Source of the DNA: Burhinus oedicnemus
Lineage: Eukaryota > Chordata > Aves > Charadriiformes > Burhinidae
Direction of reading: 5' to 3'
Assembly: GCA_008921705.1 (NCBI GenBank)
Contig: VFFE01007070.1
Location: 519,010-583,009, forward strand
DNA: 64,000 bases
A program made the translations under genes and the position numbers. The notes under the pieces were generated by a model, which saw only the letters and a list, made by a program, of their open reading frames with translations, had not been told where the DNA came from and made no database searches. Numbering within the stretch: position 1 is the stretch's first letter; each line of letters starts with the position of its first letter. Of this stretch, positions 1-12,300 are shown piece by piece.

Positions 1-2061
1 ACTGAGGGGGTGGGCTGCGGAGCTGTTACTGGAATCTGGGGTATTGTCAGGGGTTGTTTAGTGACGGAGGTGTGAGGAGGAGACTGCAATGTGCAGAAGA
101 ACTTGAGAATAAAAGGTGAGCAGATGTAAAACACAAAAGTTTAGGGAAAAAAAAGCTTCCTTGTGAACAATATGATGAGTTATATTTCTGGTTTATCATT
201 GTTTCTGGTTTTATCATTTTCAATTCAAGTCATGAGGTTTAGCTCTTATGGGTCAATGTGAATCACGTTGCTTTTATTTCCAGATTGTTTTTCAGTAGAC
301 AATTATAGGCAGTATGAGAAAATAGTAATAAAAAATAGAGAAAACTGCAGGCACAGAAAAATTTGGCGGACTGGATATATAATTCGTGTGGATGTGTTTT
401 TATGACAATCGTTCACATTTTTAAACACTTTCTGATGTTCAGTGGCTTACAATGGGGCAAGTTTTTAATTAAGATTTCTATCTATAATATTTCCATTGTA
501 AACTCCCTTAGTTTGCAGCTTCTGTGCATAGTGTTATTAAATTTCAGAAACAATATTGTAAGTTGATGTGACCACTGTTTTTAGGACTGAAATAATAAAA
601 GGCTGCTTATGAAATGCTGTAATGTTTTCAAATCTGCTGGAGATGTGCTGAAAATGAAAACAATAGATGCCAAGGCTTTTTTTTTTTTTTTTCTAATGCA
701 TTTTAAACAGCTATAATTTTAGATTGTTACTGTATATCTGGAAGAAAGGAGAAATGTGGCTTCAGATTGCAGCACCACCCAAAACAGAGACAAGATAATT
801 GTTATTATAGCTTAGCCAATATTCGATCCATCCAAAAAACATCCTGATGAACCACCCTCTCAGAAGCAGTCTGTGTTCTTCAACTGCTTCCCTTAGCATC
901 CATTTGTTTTATTTGCTTCTCCCAGTGGTCTTGTATTTTTCTGTCTGTGTGCCCATTTCTTTGTCTGGTTTCATATCTTCCTTAGGTTTCATCTCACCTT
1001 TGTCTGTCTTTCCCTTTTTTTGGCTGCTCCTATATGATAAAAATTATATTCGGCTGAAGCTTTGAATCCCTGGTACAATAAATCAAGTTTAAAAAAAATA
1101 CTGAAATCTCACCCAAGAAAAGCAAAGAAATAGGCTGTAAACTGTTGTTTTGTTGGCTTGAATGTGTTTTGTTATGGCATGCTGAATTCCATGAAATTTT
1201 TGTTAAGATTTCTGAAGCACAAGGTGGAACTTCTAAAAAATAAGAGCGAGTGCTTGGACTGTGGGAATTGTTTGTCCACTCACCTGCTTTTTAGCAGGGA
1301 GGTGATTCTGTATACAGTTGCAAGTAAGCACACAGCTGAGCTCTTGGCACTTGTGGAGGTTTCTTTTTGTATCTTTGTTCTGTTTAAAAAAAAAAAGAAA
1401 ACCTAATAAAATTCAGCTTGCTCAAAATCTTTTGAAAATAAACGTCAAAAAATTAAAGCTTCCTCATGAGATGGAACTGGTTTCCAAGAAAAATTAACTG
1501 GAACCAGCTACTGCCTTAGCTCAAAAGGAAAATCTGCTTTTACCCACATGCTGGTATCTTGCTGTTAGCACATAATACTGGTAGCAATGAAGGTAATCAC
1601 AGATTTTCACCCAAGAAATCAATAAAAACCTTTTTAATCAGCTATTGTGTACTAACAAATAGATAGCCTCAGCAGCCTGTTACCACCCATTGGCATCTAT
1701 GTTTAAGAGGAATACACGCTTTCTGAGCATTTCCCTGGGAATAGCTATGTCTAGATTCTTCTTGAAAGGCATGCAATAAATCCTTCTAATTGGCAGTCTG
1801 CAGGCATTTGATTTCTGCATACTCAGCCCAACCCTACCCACGGAAGGTGAATGCAAAACTATGTGCTAATGAATCAAACACACGTTCAGCTCTTGTAGAA
1901 ATTTGCATAGTGGTAACGTTGGAATAAGTGATAAATTCCAAATGAGATTCAATGAGACTGAATCAGCCTTTCTGAGACTTATTTATCTATTTTTTCTCCT
2001 TGGAAAGTATCCTAGAGCAAACTGTTTATTCTTTTTTCGTTATACTTGTTTGGATTTAATG
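1..2061. other. Unique AT-rich DNA, no gene recognised
   Basis: Short open frames occur (for example 363-566 and 1158-1406, plus strand), but their translations are ordinary T-rich or A-rich chance products with no motif. There is a run of T near 679-693 and an A-rich patch near 1384-1400. Nothing else could be supported. Confidence 0.6.
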
Positions 2062-2345
2062 CAGGAATCAGCAGGCTGGATCAGACCCAAGTACCACACT
2101 GGCCAATATCTTATCTTTAGCATTGACCAGTAACATATGCTTCAGAATAAGGTGAGAGAGGTCTGTAGGAGGCAATCATGGGAGTCTTTTTCCTCATTTT
2201 ATGATAAGGATTAGCTCAAGCTACAGATCACTGAGGTTAATATTTTTACTCCTGATTACATATTCTGGGGTGTTCTTCATATAACCATGTTCTCCATGAG
2301 CACAGGAGTTATGGAAATCCCTACATAAATGTAGACCTTTAGATA
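2062..2345 (-). mobile_element. Ancient CR1-type LINE relic, 3' end, antisense
   Basis: The plus strand reads CTGGATCAGACCCAAG, then CAGTAACATATGCTTCAGAA and GTAGGAGGCAATCATGGG. This is the order seen in old amniote CR1 3' ends when read antisense (the 'ggatcagaccnatggtcc... cagatgcttcagaggaaggtg' block), so the element lies on the minus strand with its 3' end at the low coordinate. Similarity fades after about 2345. No coding frame survives. The family call is recognition from memory of the consensus, not a search; the class (CR1-like) is firmer than the subfamily. Confidence 0.65.
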
Positions 2346-3225
2346 TTGGCTCCTAAGCTTGTTGCGTAGGCTTTCTTTCTGGTTGATGGAGGAAGGTGGG
2401 TGCTCATAGGATGCATTTTATCTTGCTTTAAGGCAGACATCCAAAAAATGTCTGATGTCTAGGAAGGACATTAAATGAATTGTATCTTAGAGATATCCAC
2501 TTCTTTCTACTGATTGCAAAAGGAACCTGGAAAACTAGTTCAGAGGTAGACAGCTACAGTTATGTGAAATTAGTCTTGCTCATGTTGTCTTGTCAGCCTG
2601 AAATACGTAGGTAGGGAATATCAGAGGTGGGGCATGGTGTTGTTTCTTTCAACCCTAAAACATATTTTGTACTCTCCAGGTCTTATAAAATGCTGTTAGG
2701 TTAAGAGTCACTAGAAGCAATATAGGAGCTATTGATGACCACAGAAGTGCAGCTGTGCTCCTATTAGTTGGTTCAGTATCTGCTGTGTGTGACATGCCAA
2801 ACTAAGATAAAAGAAAAAGATATATGAGAGGAAGAACATAGACCATGAAAGATCATGAAAGTGTGCTGAGGAAAACTTATACCTAGCTATCAAGTAGGAG
2901 GAAGGATATCTGAAGACAACAGACAAAGCAACTGCTCAATAGTGCCTGGAGATGTACACCAAGGAACAAAGCTCAAATATAGCAAATACACAGGCCTGTG
3001 TGGAAAGACAAGCCTGATTTCTGATGAGGAAAGAGATGTCCGTCTCCTTTATGCAATATACACACCTTAGCTTTTTATCAAAGCCTTTAAGCCCCTTCTT
3101 TGGAGGGGAATTCTTCAACGGCAAGTTACCAGACTGCAGCTGACTTCTAGGAGTGGAAGAATCAGAATTCCACTTGCTCAGAATTGGAGAGAAGGTTATT
3201 CCTCCCTTTTCTCTTATTTCTTCAG
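2346..3225. other. Unique DNA, no gene recognised
   Basis: Two minus-strand open frames of about 62-65 codons (2729-2926 and 2936-3124) have no recognisable features and are taken as chance. Confidence 0.5.
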
Positions 3226-3255
3226 TCTCAAAGCTTGGATGTGTCTCTAAAGAAG
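3226..3255 (+). other. Possible 30-base coding microexon
   Basis: A strong 3' splice-site-like stretch (pyrimidine-rich 3197-3223 ending TTCAG at 3225) is followed by 30 bases open in phase 0, reading SQSLDVSLKK, then AAG|GTACGT, a good 5' splice-site match (GT at 3256-3257). The length is a multiple of three. Site pairs this good do arise by chance in 64 kb, no flanking exon was found, and there is no transcript evidence, so this is only a candidate. Confidence 0.2.
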
Positions 3256-3620
3256 GTACGTATGTGGTTGCTTCAATGCTTTTCTGGTTTTACTTACCAC
3301 TTTTATTTAAAATCCATGTTCTGGAAACTTGGAAAGAACACCTACTTTGTCCAGGGTGATACTTAAGCATTTAAAATACTCTTAGGAGTCTTTTTTTTTT
3401 TTTTCTTTTCTTTTCTTGCATTGGATGATGCTGTCAACATGCAGTTATTGCAAAAGAAAAAGATACTTCAGGCTTTGTATAGAGAAAAACTTGCTGGATA
3501 CTTTATGTAATGCTTCATCTCTGCCTGTATACACAGAATTCAACTAAGTTTAGGAAGCAGCATTTTGGTATCATTTTTTAACAGGAGATGTCCAAATAAG
3601 AAAATCATTTATCTTTTCAA

Positions 3621-3662
<42 letters not shown>
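3621..3662. repeat. (TC)n microsatellite
   Basis: About 42 bases of nearly pure TC dinucleotide, with one TTTC interruption near its start. A plus-strand open frame of 69 codons runs through it only because TCTCTC translates as Ser-Leu repeats. Confidence 0.95.
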
Positions 3663-3664
<2 letters not shown>

Positions 3665-5521
3665 GTATTTTCCATTTTGGTTTAGTTTTCCATTCATCAT
3701 GTGGCACTGGTGCATATTGTATTAGGGTATTAGATCAAACTGTCAAAAAGCTGACAGGTTTTTTTTTTCCCTAAGCATATGCATTTTTGGAATAGTAATT
3801 AATTCAACCAACTGGAAGTAAGTAATTAGTGGCTTTTTTTTGCGTGCTTGGTGCTGGTTTTGATATGAATTATTTTTAGAAAGTTGCAGTTTTGACATCT
3901 GAAAGCCCTTATTTTTGGGTACCTTGGTTACACAAGACGACTGTGTGATCTTAGGAAATATATTAACACGTGTGATGCTGAACATGATTTTGGAGTGGGA
4001 AATGCCTAAGTGCGTAATGACTTTAGGGAAGAGCCTTGTGGAGCACGGATGTTTGTCTGCGTAGGTAATTTGAATACTCAAGACTTCATGTTTCATAATT
4101 ACAGCCAACCATTGTGACTACATGTAGGAAGGTTATGTTCCATTCCTTAAGTTCTATGTGCTTTAAGTAATACAAATGTTACTTTAGATAAGCTACACGA
4201 AAAGAGCAGCGGGTATGGTTTTATATCCATAGCAGAAACTTGCTTAATATTTCTAGCTATTCCACTAGGAGGGATGAAAGTTGCAACAACTTTGTAGAGT
4301 TTGTCATGTTTGTATCCTTTATTTATTCAAATAATACAACATGAAAAATGTTGTAAAAACGTTTCCTGTAATGATACACCTGTTTCATTGGGTTAGTGTT
4401 TTTAAAGAACTTCTGTCATCTGCAGAGAAGCTCTGTTTCTAGCGCTCTAGTAAAGGTGGTGCTGCAACACTCTTCCTGTAGAAATGAGAGAGATCTTACG
4501 ATGAGATGTATTTGCAGAAGGGAGACCTTATTTGTCTTCTATGTCCCTTCTGCAGGTGTTTATACAAGGTGTCAAGATGTCTTTCTGGAACAATTGTTTG
4601 CAGGAAGTGGCTGTCAAAGTGGAATGCTATGTATGTTTGCAGAAGCAGAACTTCCTAAATGTCTGATTATTGTTAGAAGTTGCCACTTACACTTCTGGTT
4701 GTTTAATAAAATGGTTTGGAAAACTCTTCCTACGCTTCAGATTTTCTCTCATCAATATTTTCAGCAGACTCTGATCATGGGTTATTAATGTAGGAAGTAT
4801 CAGCTACCTATTGAATAGGGTATTCCTCCAAAACAGACTCTTCTTTTACCTAGCCAATAACAGATTACCCAGTCTGTGGGATGGAATATTAAGGTAACTG
4901 GACATAAATGTTAAAAATAGTAATGCTAAATCTGTCAGTTAATTTTGGATACAAAATTAATGGCAGGAAAACAGAAGTGTTTGGGAAGGGAAAAAGAAGC
5001 AATATTAATCGGGAAAAGCTATTTGTTCAGACTTAGCTGCAGTATTTGCTCCTGATAATTGTGTTGTTTTTTAACATTAAAATCCAAGATTGTTTTCAAG
5101 TTGAAGCATACACCCACTAAGAAAAAAAAAATCTTTGTTCAGTTGCGTTGACCTTTTTTTATTGCATATGCAGCCTAAGCTGACCCTTGAAAAGCTGCAG
5201 AGAAACAGCATCTCGGTGAAACACTCAGACTGAACACTGGTATTTTGAGTAAAAAGGCCAGTATTTTTTGTGATGTTGTTGCACTACTATTGTGATAAGC
5301 AAGAATGCTTTGGCTGATGCTCTCAAAACAACAGTAATAGAGAAAAAGTGGAAAAGGTAAGTTGTTTTTAGACTGTGATATAAAAGAATGGTCCAGCTCT
5401 TCACTGTGAGGATGAGGCGTGGCTAGGCGGGTGATGTTTAACTAATCAATGATCACAAAGCTGGGAAAATTGTTCTCTATTTCATGCCTGAACTTTGCAA
5501 ATGTGTTGTGATCTATTATAG
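3663..5521. other. Unique DNA, no gene recognised
   Basis: The longest open frames are 121 codons on the minus strand (3743-4108) and 130 codons on the plus strand (4396-4788). Neither shows a domain, signal peptide, coiled coil or flanking splice structure, and both are within what chance gives here. Confidence 0.5.
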
Positions 5522-5618
5522 GTCCAACCGAAGAATCTGGAAGGCATCAGAATGACCTGTGCCCTGGATCTACAGTAAGGACAGCCCAAGTTACGATCCC
5601 AGACCACAGGGAAACAAG
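5522..5618 (+). other. Possible 97-base noncoding or 5'UTR exon
   Basis: ATCTATTATAG (AG at 5520-5521) precedes the segment and ACAAG|GTAAGC follows it (GT at 5619-5620), a near-consensus 5' splice site. The only ATG inside opens a short frame (MTCALDLQ) that stops at once, so an internal coding role is unlikely. The upstream pyrimidine tract is weak. A spurious pair of splice-like sites is the main alternative. Confidence 0.2.
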
Positions 5619-5657
5619 GTAAGCATGATGCAAAAATCATTGGACTCTCTTCTAAGA

Positions 5658-5681
5658 TTTTTTTTTTTTTTTAAAAAAAAA
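5658..5681. repeat. T15-A9 homopolymer junction
   Basis: A run of 15 T directly followed by 9 A. It forms a simple self-complementary low-complexity tract. Confidence 0.9.
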
Positions 5682-8600
5682 GGCATATAGATCAGTATAA
5701 AGCTGACTGACAAAATATAAGCAGCTGTTTATCAACTCATTAGTGTTGCTGTGCAATTGAATCAAAGGGGAGAGTCAGATTGTGACTGATAAGCAGTGAG
5801 ATAATAGAATCAAAAGCAGAATGTTTGTACTCTGAAATCTGTACACAGGAAGGTAATGCTGACAGGGCAATGCACAAATATAGCAAACACAGGCAGACAG
5901 CATGAGCTGAACCCACAGCAATTTTAAAGATGGACTTGAAAGTGTGAAAAGCTGTGCATAAAGCTATTGACCTATTTGAAATGAGAGCTACTGGAATGAC
6001 AGAGGATGATGGCTGGCAGGAGAATGACTAGCGCTGCAGAAGGGCCTGATTAAATGTGTTTAGGAAAGGAGCTGACATTTGGATTCAGGCTGCTGGACCA
6101 CTGAACGCCCACTGTGGGCTGTTTGGCCATACTTGTGCAGCGTTAAGCTTCCTATCTGCTGGTCTGGATAGAGAAAGCTGTGCATAAATCCAGTGTCCCA
6201 TACTGTTGAGTGAATGTTCCTGGGAGGGAAGTGCAAAGGAAATGTTAGAACCAGCTTCCAGAGCCAGCAGGTGATCTCCCAGCCTAGAGCGCTGAGACTG
6301 AGTCAATTTACTGGGATTGCCTGGAGGACAAGGAGTCCCGGGACCTGATGGAGAACAGGATGACCAATACAGAGTATCATTAAATTGTTCAAGTAATACA
6401 ATAAATAAACAGAGGATACAGATCCTCCTATCTCCCCTGAAACCTTTCTGGGGAGTAGGTCTTCCATTCTGATCTACAACTTTATTAAAGAGCCTTTAAC
6501 TTACCGCTGTCTGGGCTGAGATCTGCTCCTTTCATGTGCTGTCTTCAAGAACGCAATACAGCAACAAGAAATTGTATTACTTAGTTTTGCTTACCAGCCA
6601 CTAAAACAACACATTCTTACCAGGAATGGAAACTAAAAGGGCATGAATTTTCTTGGTAGCCTTGGTTAATGCAGTTGCATCAGAAGATAATGCTGTGCAG
6701 TTCCCTGTGGTCGTATCAATGATGCGTCTAACTCTGCTTTAGAACTCAGCTGCAATATGTCTTTGGTTTGGTTTCAATGCATCTGGTAGCAATGAAAAAT
6801 ACCTCTTGAATTCTCTGCTTTGCCATCTGATACTCTTATCAGATGAATCAGCAAGAGACTCCCATGGTCAATGTGAATGAGGGAATCTCACCTATCTTTT
6901 ATGGTGCCTGTTTCCACCTGTGACGTTGCTGTATTTATGCTGCAAAGTGGAGAAATTAATTTGAGGATAGTGAAAACAAGTCCTTATCTATTACTGTGGT
7001 GGGGAACTTGTGGACCAGATAAGACTGATGATTTCATTTCACATGACTTAGGGTTGCTTAATTTTGTGTAGCGCAGCTGAGGTGACAAGGAAAAGCAAAG
7101 CTCTAATATTTGGGGTTTTCTTTAGTTCTTCCATTATTCCTGACCATGTGATACATGTTTCTGCATCACATGATGTGGTCCCCAAATACAAAGGCTTTTT
7201 GTTCCCTTCACAATATTTATTGAAAGAAAAGGAATTTCTATTTGGTCTTAATCTATAACTTGCTGGAATGATTTCAAATATCTGTTTACCCTCTTTAAAC
7301 AAAATCCCCGCCTGTTCTCCCAGTCTGAACATGAGATGGAAGTTACTTTTTAAAAAGGCTTTTATTAACCTGATTTTCCCTCACCACAAATCATTAGAGA
7401 CTCATCCTCATAGTGAAGAACTGGATCGTTCTTTTATGTCAGAAACTAAAGAAAATTTAGCTTTTTTTCTACTTCCTTTTTATTAGGGATCTGAGATAAA
7501 CTGTTGAAAGAAGAAAAGGTCAAATGTGTTGTTTCTTTTTACAAGGAGGTAAGCTAAAGAGAGTGAGATACTTAGACTTCAAAGGGCTAGATCTTCTAGC
7601 TGCCTAACTCGCAGTAAGCGGATGAGCTGTAATGATTTATGTAAAATGAAGAGTTAACCTAAGGCTTCATCCAGCAATATGTTCCTCCTCTTTTACATCA
7701 GCATTGAATTGTTGCATATCAGTGGGATTGAGATATGGGGCTACCCATGTTTTTGCAAGTCAATAGGTTGTTGACCTTTTTTTCCCAATGTATAAGGAGG
7801 CATGTTATGGATAAGAATAAAGCATCCGTGCAGGCATATATATGTGTGTTCGGTATGTATGTATTAATGTATGTACAATATAACTGTGGTAATACATATG
7901 TAGTCTTATTCTTCCCATATTCCTTGTTTGAGCTTGTCTTGAAGGCCACAAATATAACGTTAGCCCTCCTGCTTCTGTGATTTTTTATGAACTTTCTCTA
8001 GCTGTTCTAATTCTCTCATTGTTAATACTTCCTGTAATTCAGGCATGGTCCTGCACAATTGCATGGTAATTTGAAGCAGGGGAGAAGTCAGGCTCTTTAG
8101 TGACCTTTTCACTAGAAATTTCTCATGAAAGCAACTGTTAGCAAGTTCGGATGTGTCTTTCTGTAACCTTTACAGTTCAGTGTGTGTCCTTCTAATGAGC
8201 TCTTCAATAACTCACTCCTTCAGCTCTGCCAAAACTAGTCATACTTAACATGTGGTTGTGTGGCCCTGAAATTTACTCAATCTTTTTCAAAGCAGAAGTA
8301 AGTAATGCTGTGAGCCTGGTAAATGGCTTGTACTAAGAATTTTGCACCTAGTCACACCTAAGATGCCTCTAATTCAAGTTCTTCAAAAACAGCCAGTAGA
8401 AGATGCCTTCGCATCATCTTGGCATATGAATAAGGCAAGTACATAATAATGCTTTTCAAATACACTTACATTCTGTCCCAACTAGTCTTCCAGACTTTTT
8501 TAGTAAGCAACATCCAGTAGAACTTAATTTTTTCTCTCTCATGAATTTATCAAATTAGTTTTGAGACCATGTGAATTTTAAGCATTGACAGAATTATTTT

Positions 8601-9083
8601 CCTAAATGCATACGTCACCTTAATTCTTTTGTTGGTTTTGTACTTAAAAAAACCAAACCAAACCAAAACCAAAAAAAACCTTTTTGCATTTTTTTTTCCT
8701 CTGAGGGTCATCTTTTTTCAATCATTTCAATACCTGCTTACAAGGCTGTTTTTTATTTTTTTATTTTTTTTAAATGTGTCTGGCTCATTATTTCCAAGGG
8801 TACTTGCTGAAAAAAAATACCTAAAGAATTATCCTGATCATCTGAGAAATATTGGTGTGGCAAAAGGGGTTTTTTTTAGTATTTTTTAAACTGAAACAAA
8901 ATTGCAACAGCTGGTGTTTTTGTTTTTCCCATGCTTGTTATAATTTTCTTTCTAAATGTAATGATTTTCAGTGTATTCCAAAATAGTCCATCTCTGGTGG
9001 CTATGACATGCCCTGCAATCTGGGGCTGGTTTTGATGTGGGGTCTCTGATAAAAACAAGAAAATGCTTTTGAATTTGCCAACT
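5682..9083. other. Unique DNA, no gene recognised
   Basis: A number of overlapping chance open frames (for example 7048-7332 minus, 94 codons) have no recognisable family signal. A splice-like segment at 7487-7548 carries stops in all three plus-strand frames. A TATG/TGTA-rich patch lies near 7836-7880. Confidence 0.5.
8646..8680. repeat. A-rich (AAACC)n-like low-complexity tract
   Basis: Repeated AACCAAACCAAAACC units with A runs. This is simple sequence. Confidence 0.8.
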
Positions 9084-9312
9084 AGTCAGAGTTTAAGATG
9101 TTGGGCTTTGGTTAAGGAAATTTAGGTTTCATTCCTGACTTCAACACAGTCTCCTTATTTGATATTGAACTAGCTGTTTTTACATCTGCTTTCTTTTTAT
9201 CAAGAGGGCTAATAGCACTTCTTTAACCTGCAAGGATATTACAAGGATAAATTTACTAAAGCATCAAAGGAGCTTGGATAGCAGATTTCTGAGGGCTGTT
9301 GAAGTAGCTAGG
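9084..9312 (+). mobile_element. MIR-type tRNA-derived SINE, old
   Basis: The tRNA-like head reads AGTTTAAGATGTTGGGCTT, then TTTAGGTTTCATTCCTGACT (degenerate B-box). The body follows MIR order: CACAGTCTCC, the ATCTGCTTTC region in place of 'catctgtaaaatggg', GGGCTAATAGCACTTC, then TATTACAAGGATAAATTTAC, the conserved 'gttgtgaggattaaat' region. The strand comes from this order. Divergence is high, as expected for an amniote-age SINE. Its presence in a bird-like genome suggests old orthologous DNA. Confidence 0.65.
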
Positions 9313-9664
9313 AAGAGCGATAGATATCAGCTACTTGGAGGCTTTTCTCAGCGTTGTATAAAAATTTAAAAATAAAAACAAAGAGATTTTTTTACCACGT
9401 AGTCTTAGTAAGTTAATGTTCCTCCATCATCCTTCTCTGCAGACCTTCTTACCCATAACAATAATTTGCAACATGAAAAGGCAAAGAGAAGTGTTACTTT
9501 TAAGGAATGTAGCTTCCACTCAGTTTAGTGGTTTGTAGGTCTTTCTCTTGGGGTGTTTCTGTTCCGCATTGCTGGCAGGGTTTCAGATTCCCTGCATGTT
9601 CATTTGGACCTGCTGCAGTCTTTGACACATCCTCTGGTCCCAGCTGAAGAATCTCAAGGTCATC

Positions 9665-9716
9665 TCTTTCTTTTTTCCTTTTTTCCTCTTTTTTTTTTTT
9701 TTTTAATTTTTTTTGT
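9665..9716. repeat. T-rich low-complexity tract
   Basis: A run of T interrupted by CC and AA. It creates hydrophobic or lysine-rich chance frames on the two strands. Confidence 0.9.
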
Positions 9717-12147
9717 GGTAAGCGTAGGCACTGCATTAATCCGCTAACATGGCACTCTCTGGGGGCTCTTGCATGTATGAAGGTTATTTTTTGATGACAA
9801 AGTTATAACAGTTTGAGGTAATATGTATCCGTGGGTCCCTTCCCAGCAATAGCAGCCAATCAATTATCAGAGAAAATCGTTACTGAAGCAACAGTCCAGC
9901 TATTGAACTAAACCTGTTCCTCTCATTTATTCCATTTAAGAGAGGGCATACATTTCTTCCCCTATTATCTCTTGTTGACCAGAGCTCTCACCTGTGACTC
10001 TAGATGAATGGCGTGATGAAAGAATGGGCTGGGTGTTTTATTCTTGGATAGTTCAGTGATCTCTTTGGAGAAACCAGGGGATTTATGGGTTTTGGGGTGG
10101 GGGAACTTGAGGATAGCCAGTCAATAGAAGATGTGTGAGACCCATCACTCCCTGATGCTGAGTATCTGTCGCTATAACTGGAGAACATCCTGAACTGAAG
10201 TGCAAAAGAAAACAACTAAAGACAGGATTTTATTAATTTTTTTTCCCCTTTCACGTGAAAAAATGATCTCAAAGTTATTTCCTTGATCCAGAAATTTGCT
10301 ATTCTGAGCTCATTTTATCTGCAGAAGTTTCTCTTGCATTGTGTAGGTGGGGGCTTTGTTGCAGATGTGGGCTGGGGATGTTCACAAGTTGATGAAAAAT
10401 AGAATGTCATTTCTCAATTAGTTACTGTTTCTCTCCTCTGTGGAAATCCAAAATGTCTCTCAACTACATTCCATTAAAGGAAAGTACCGATGCTAAAACT
10501 GAAATAGCAAAATGGCTTTTCCCTTACTGTCTTCAGGCCATCTTGCAAGTTCAAGTGGTTTGGATAGTTCACATAAACTTTGGATTATCATTCAGTCTGA
10601 GTGAAAAAGTCATCAGGATTAAGCTAGATATTTTGTTCAGAGTAGCTCATGCAAAATAAACAGCTCTATCATCTTCTCCCTCTTTGCCTGGAATCCAGCC
10701 AGATTTCCTGCAGTGTTGTCTAATAATATCTACTCTTTCAATTAACATTAGATACAGTGCTTAGGCAAACTAGAACTAAATTGCAAGTCACCTAGTCTCT
10801 TCTTTCTAGAATCAAAAGACTGCAATTTAACAACTGTCTTCGGGCAGAAATGATTTGTAGCTGTAAAATTATACCTGTGTTTCACACACTAGCTGCAAAG
10901 ATACACCCACATGCTATTCTTTATTCTGTCTGTGGGTTTCTCAGGATGTTATACAAGCTGAAAACTAGGTATGGGGCATGGTAAATAAAGACAACAAAGC
11001 TGGAACACAAGGTGTCTGGAAAGCTATTTATCGTAGTACTCTTCTTTAGTAGACTTACTATTTGAAGACTAGCTGCAATTCCAGATACACCGAACCTTAA
11101 GAGTAACTTTTGGTTGTACCTGTTACTGATAAGGCAGATCTATCTTATTTATGTGTGTTCAGACTAGATACTAATCATAAAGTAAATCTACTGTGCATCT
11201 GATTTTGCAGGTGCAAAATTTGCTTGCTAAAGGTGAAACAAGATGGCGTCCTGTTGTGTAAAATAAAATGGGTCTCACTGCCCTCAGAAAGAAAAAGAAA
11301 TGCTAAGGTAACATGAATTTGTTGTTGACTTCTTAGCCAAAAGCAGCAAGGAAATCTGTAGTGATAAGCATATTCACCTAGAAGCTCTGTATGTAAAGGG
11401 CAAAGTTGCAGAGATGACAGACTGGATGTTTTGAGATGAGTTTTGTTGCTGGAAAGCATAAAGAGTGTTAGGAATTGGTACTTTTTTTCTAAAGAACAAC
11501 TGGTGACATGCTCTAAGGTCAACACGTAATATCTTTTCCATGCTCTTCTAAAAAGTCAGATTAGTCCTTTCAGCAGTAACCTTTCTCACATTGGGTATGT
11601 TTGCTTTCCTGTCTTTAAAATTCATCTTCTCTATTTGTGATTCTGACAGCTTGTAGGATTACATTTTCCATATATCGATTTGGATGTGCTCCCTTTGTCA
11701 TGTTTTGATTAAAAGAAGTATAGTTTTACTTATGCTAAGATAACGTACAGTAGATACATAACCTTTTAGCAAAGTCTTTTGATTTTTTTTTTTTTAAGAA
11801 CCTTCGGACACTATTTTACCTTTCAAGCTCAATTTAGTAATAATGAAACAATTGTCTTTAAGGAAAGGGTGACAGTTTGGTGGCCTGAAGACTGTTGTTT
11901 CCTCATCTTTACATAGACAGAAAATCCACTGAGGACACCAGGGAAATGTCCCTAAAATGTGAAATAGAAAAGTGCTTGGAAAAACTTGAGTAAACATGTA
12001 CCAAATAGTTCCCATATGCATTTTGGAAACGATTCAATAAAAATGGGCTCACTGCATTCATTGTCATTTACTTTATAGCACTTTTCATTTCGAGGGCTTT
12101 CAAATCACAGCACAAAATCCATGTTGGCACGCGCACATGTACTTCTT
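9717..12147. other. Unique DNA, no gene recognised
   Basis: A 116-codon minus-strand frame (11175-11525) and smaller ones were read and show nothing family-like. A T-run lies near 11783-11795. Confidence 0.5.
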
Positions 12148-12300
12148 GGAATATGAATCTGAAAGAGACCTCCTGGGTCACTGAGTCCAGTATGTTTACT
12201 GTTTTAGGCAACTATACTATTTATATAATCTGTTTAGTTTTTAAGTGATTATCAAAAAAACTAAAAACCCATTTACTCTCCTACTACAATACATTTTAAA
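12148..12300 (-). mobile_element. Ancient CR1 3' terminus, antisense
   Basis: GAATCTGAAAGAGACCTCCT then GGGTCACTGAGTCCAGTATG resembles the antisense CR1 3' end ('ggaagagacctcctgggtcatcgagtccagt'). It is followed by GGCAACTATACTATTTATAT, a decayed form of the next conserved block. It is in the same orientation as the CR1 body at 12985-13655 and may be the end of that same element, with a diverged middle at 12301-12984. Confidence 0.5.

Noticed and set aside
3743..4108. 121-codon minus-strand frame
   Set aside because: No domain, no splice context, and its length is within chance for this base composition.
4396..4788. 130-codon plus-strand frame with many cysteines
   Set aside because: Cysteines show no zinc-finger or knottin spacing, there is no signal peptide, and no homologue is recognised.
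7487..7548. 62-base segment with an excellent 3' splice-like border and GAG|GTAAGC
   Set aside because: All three plus-strand frames contain stops, so it is not a coding exon. A noncoding exon cannot be excluded but nothing else supports it.
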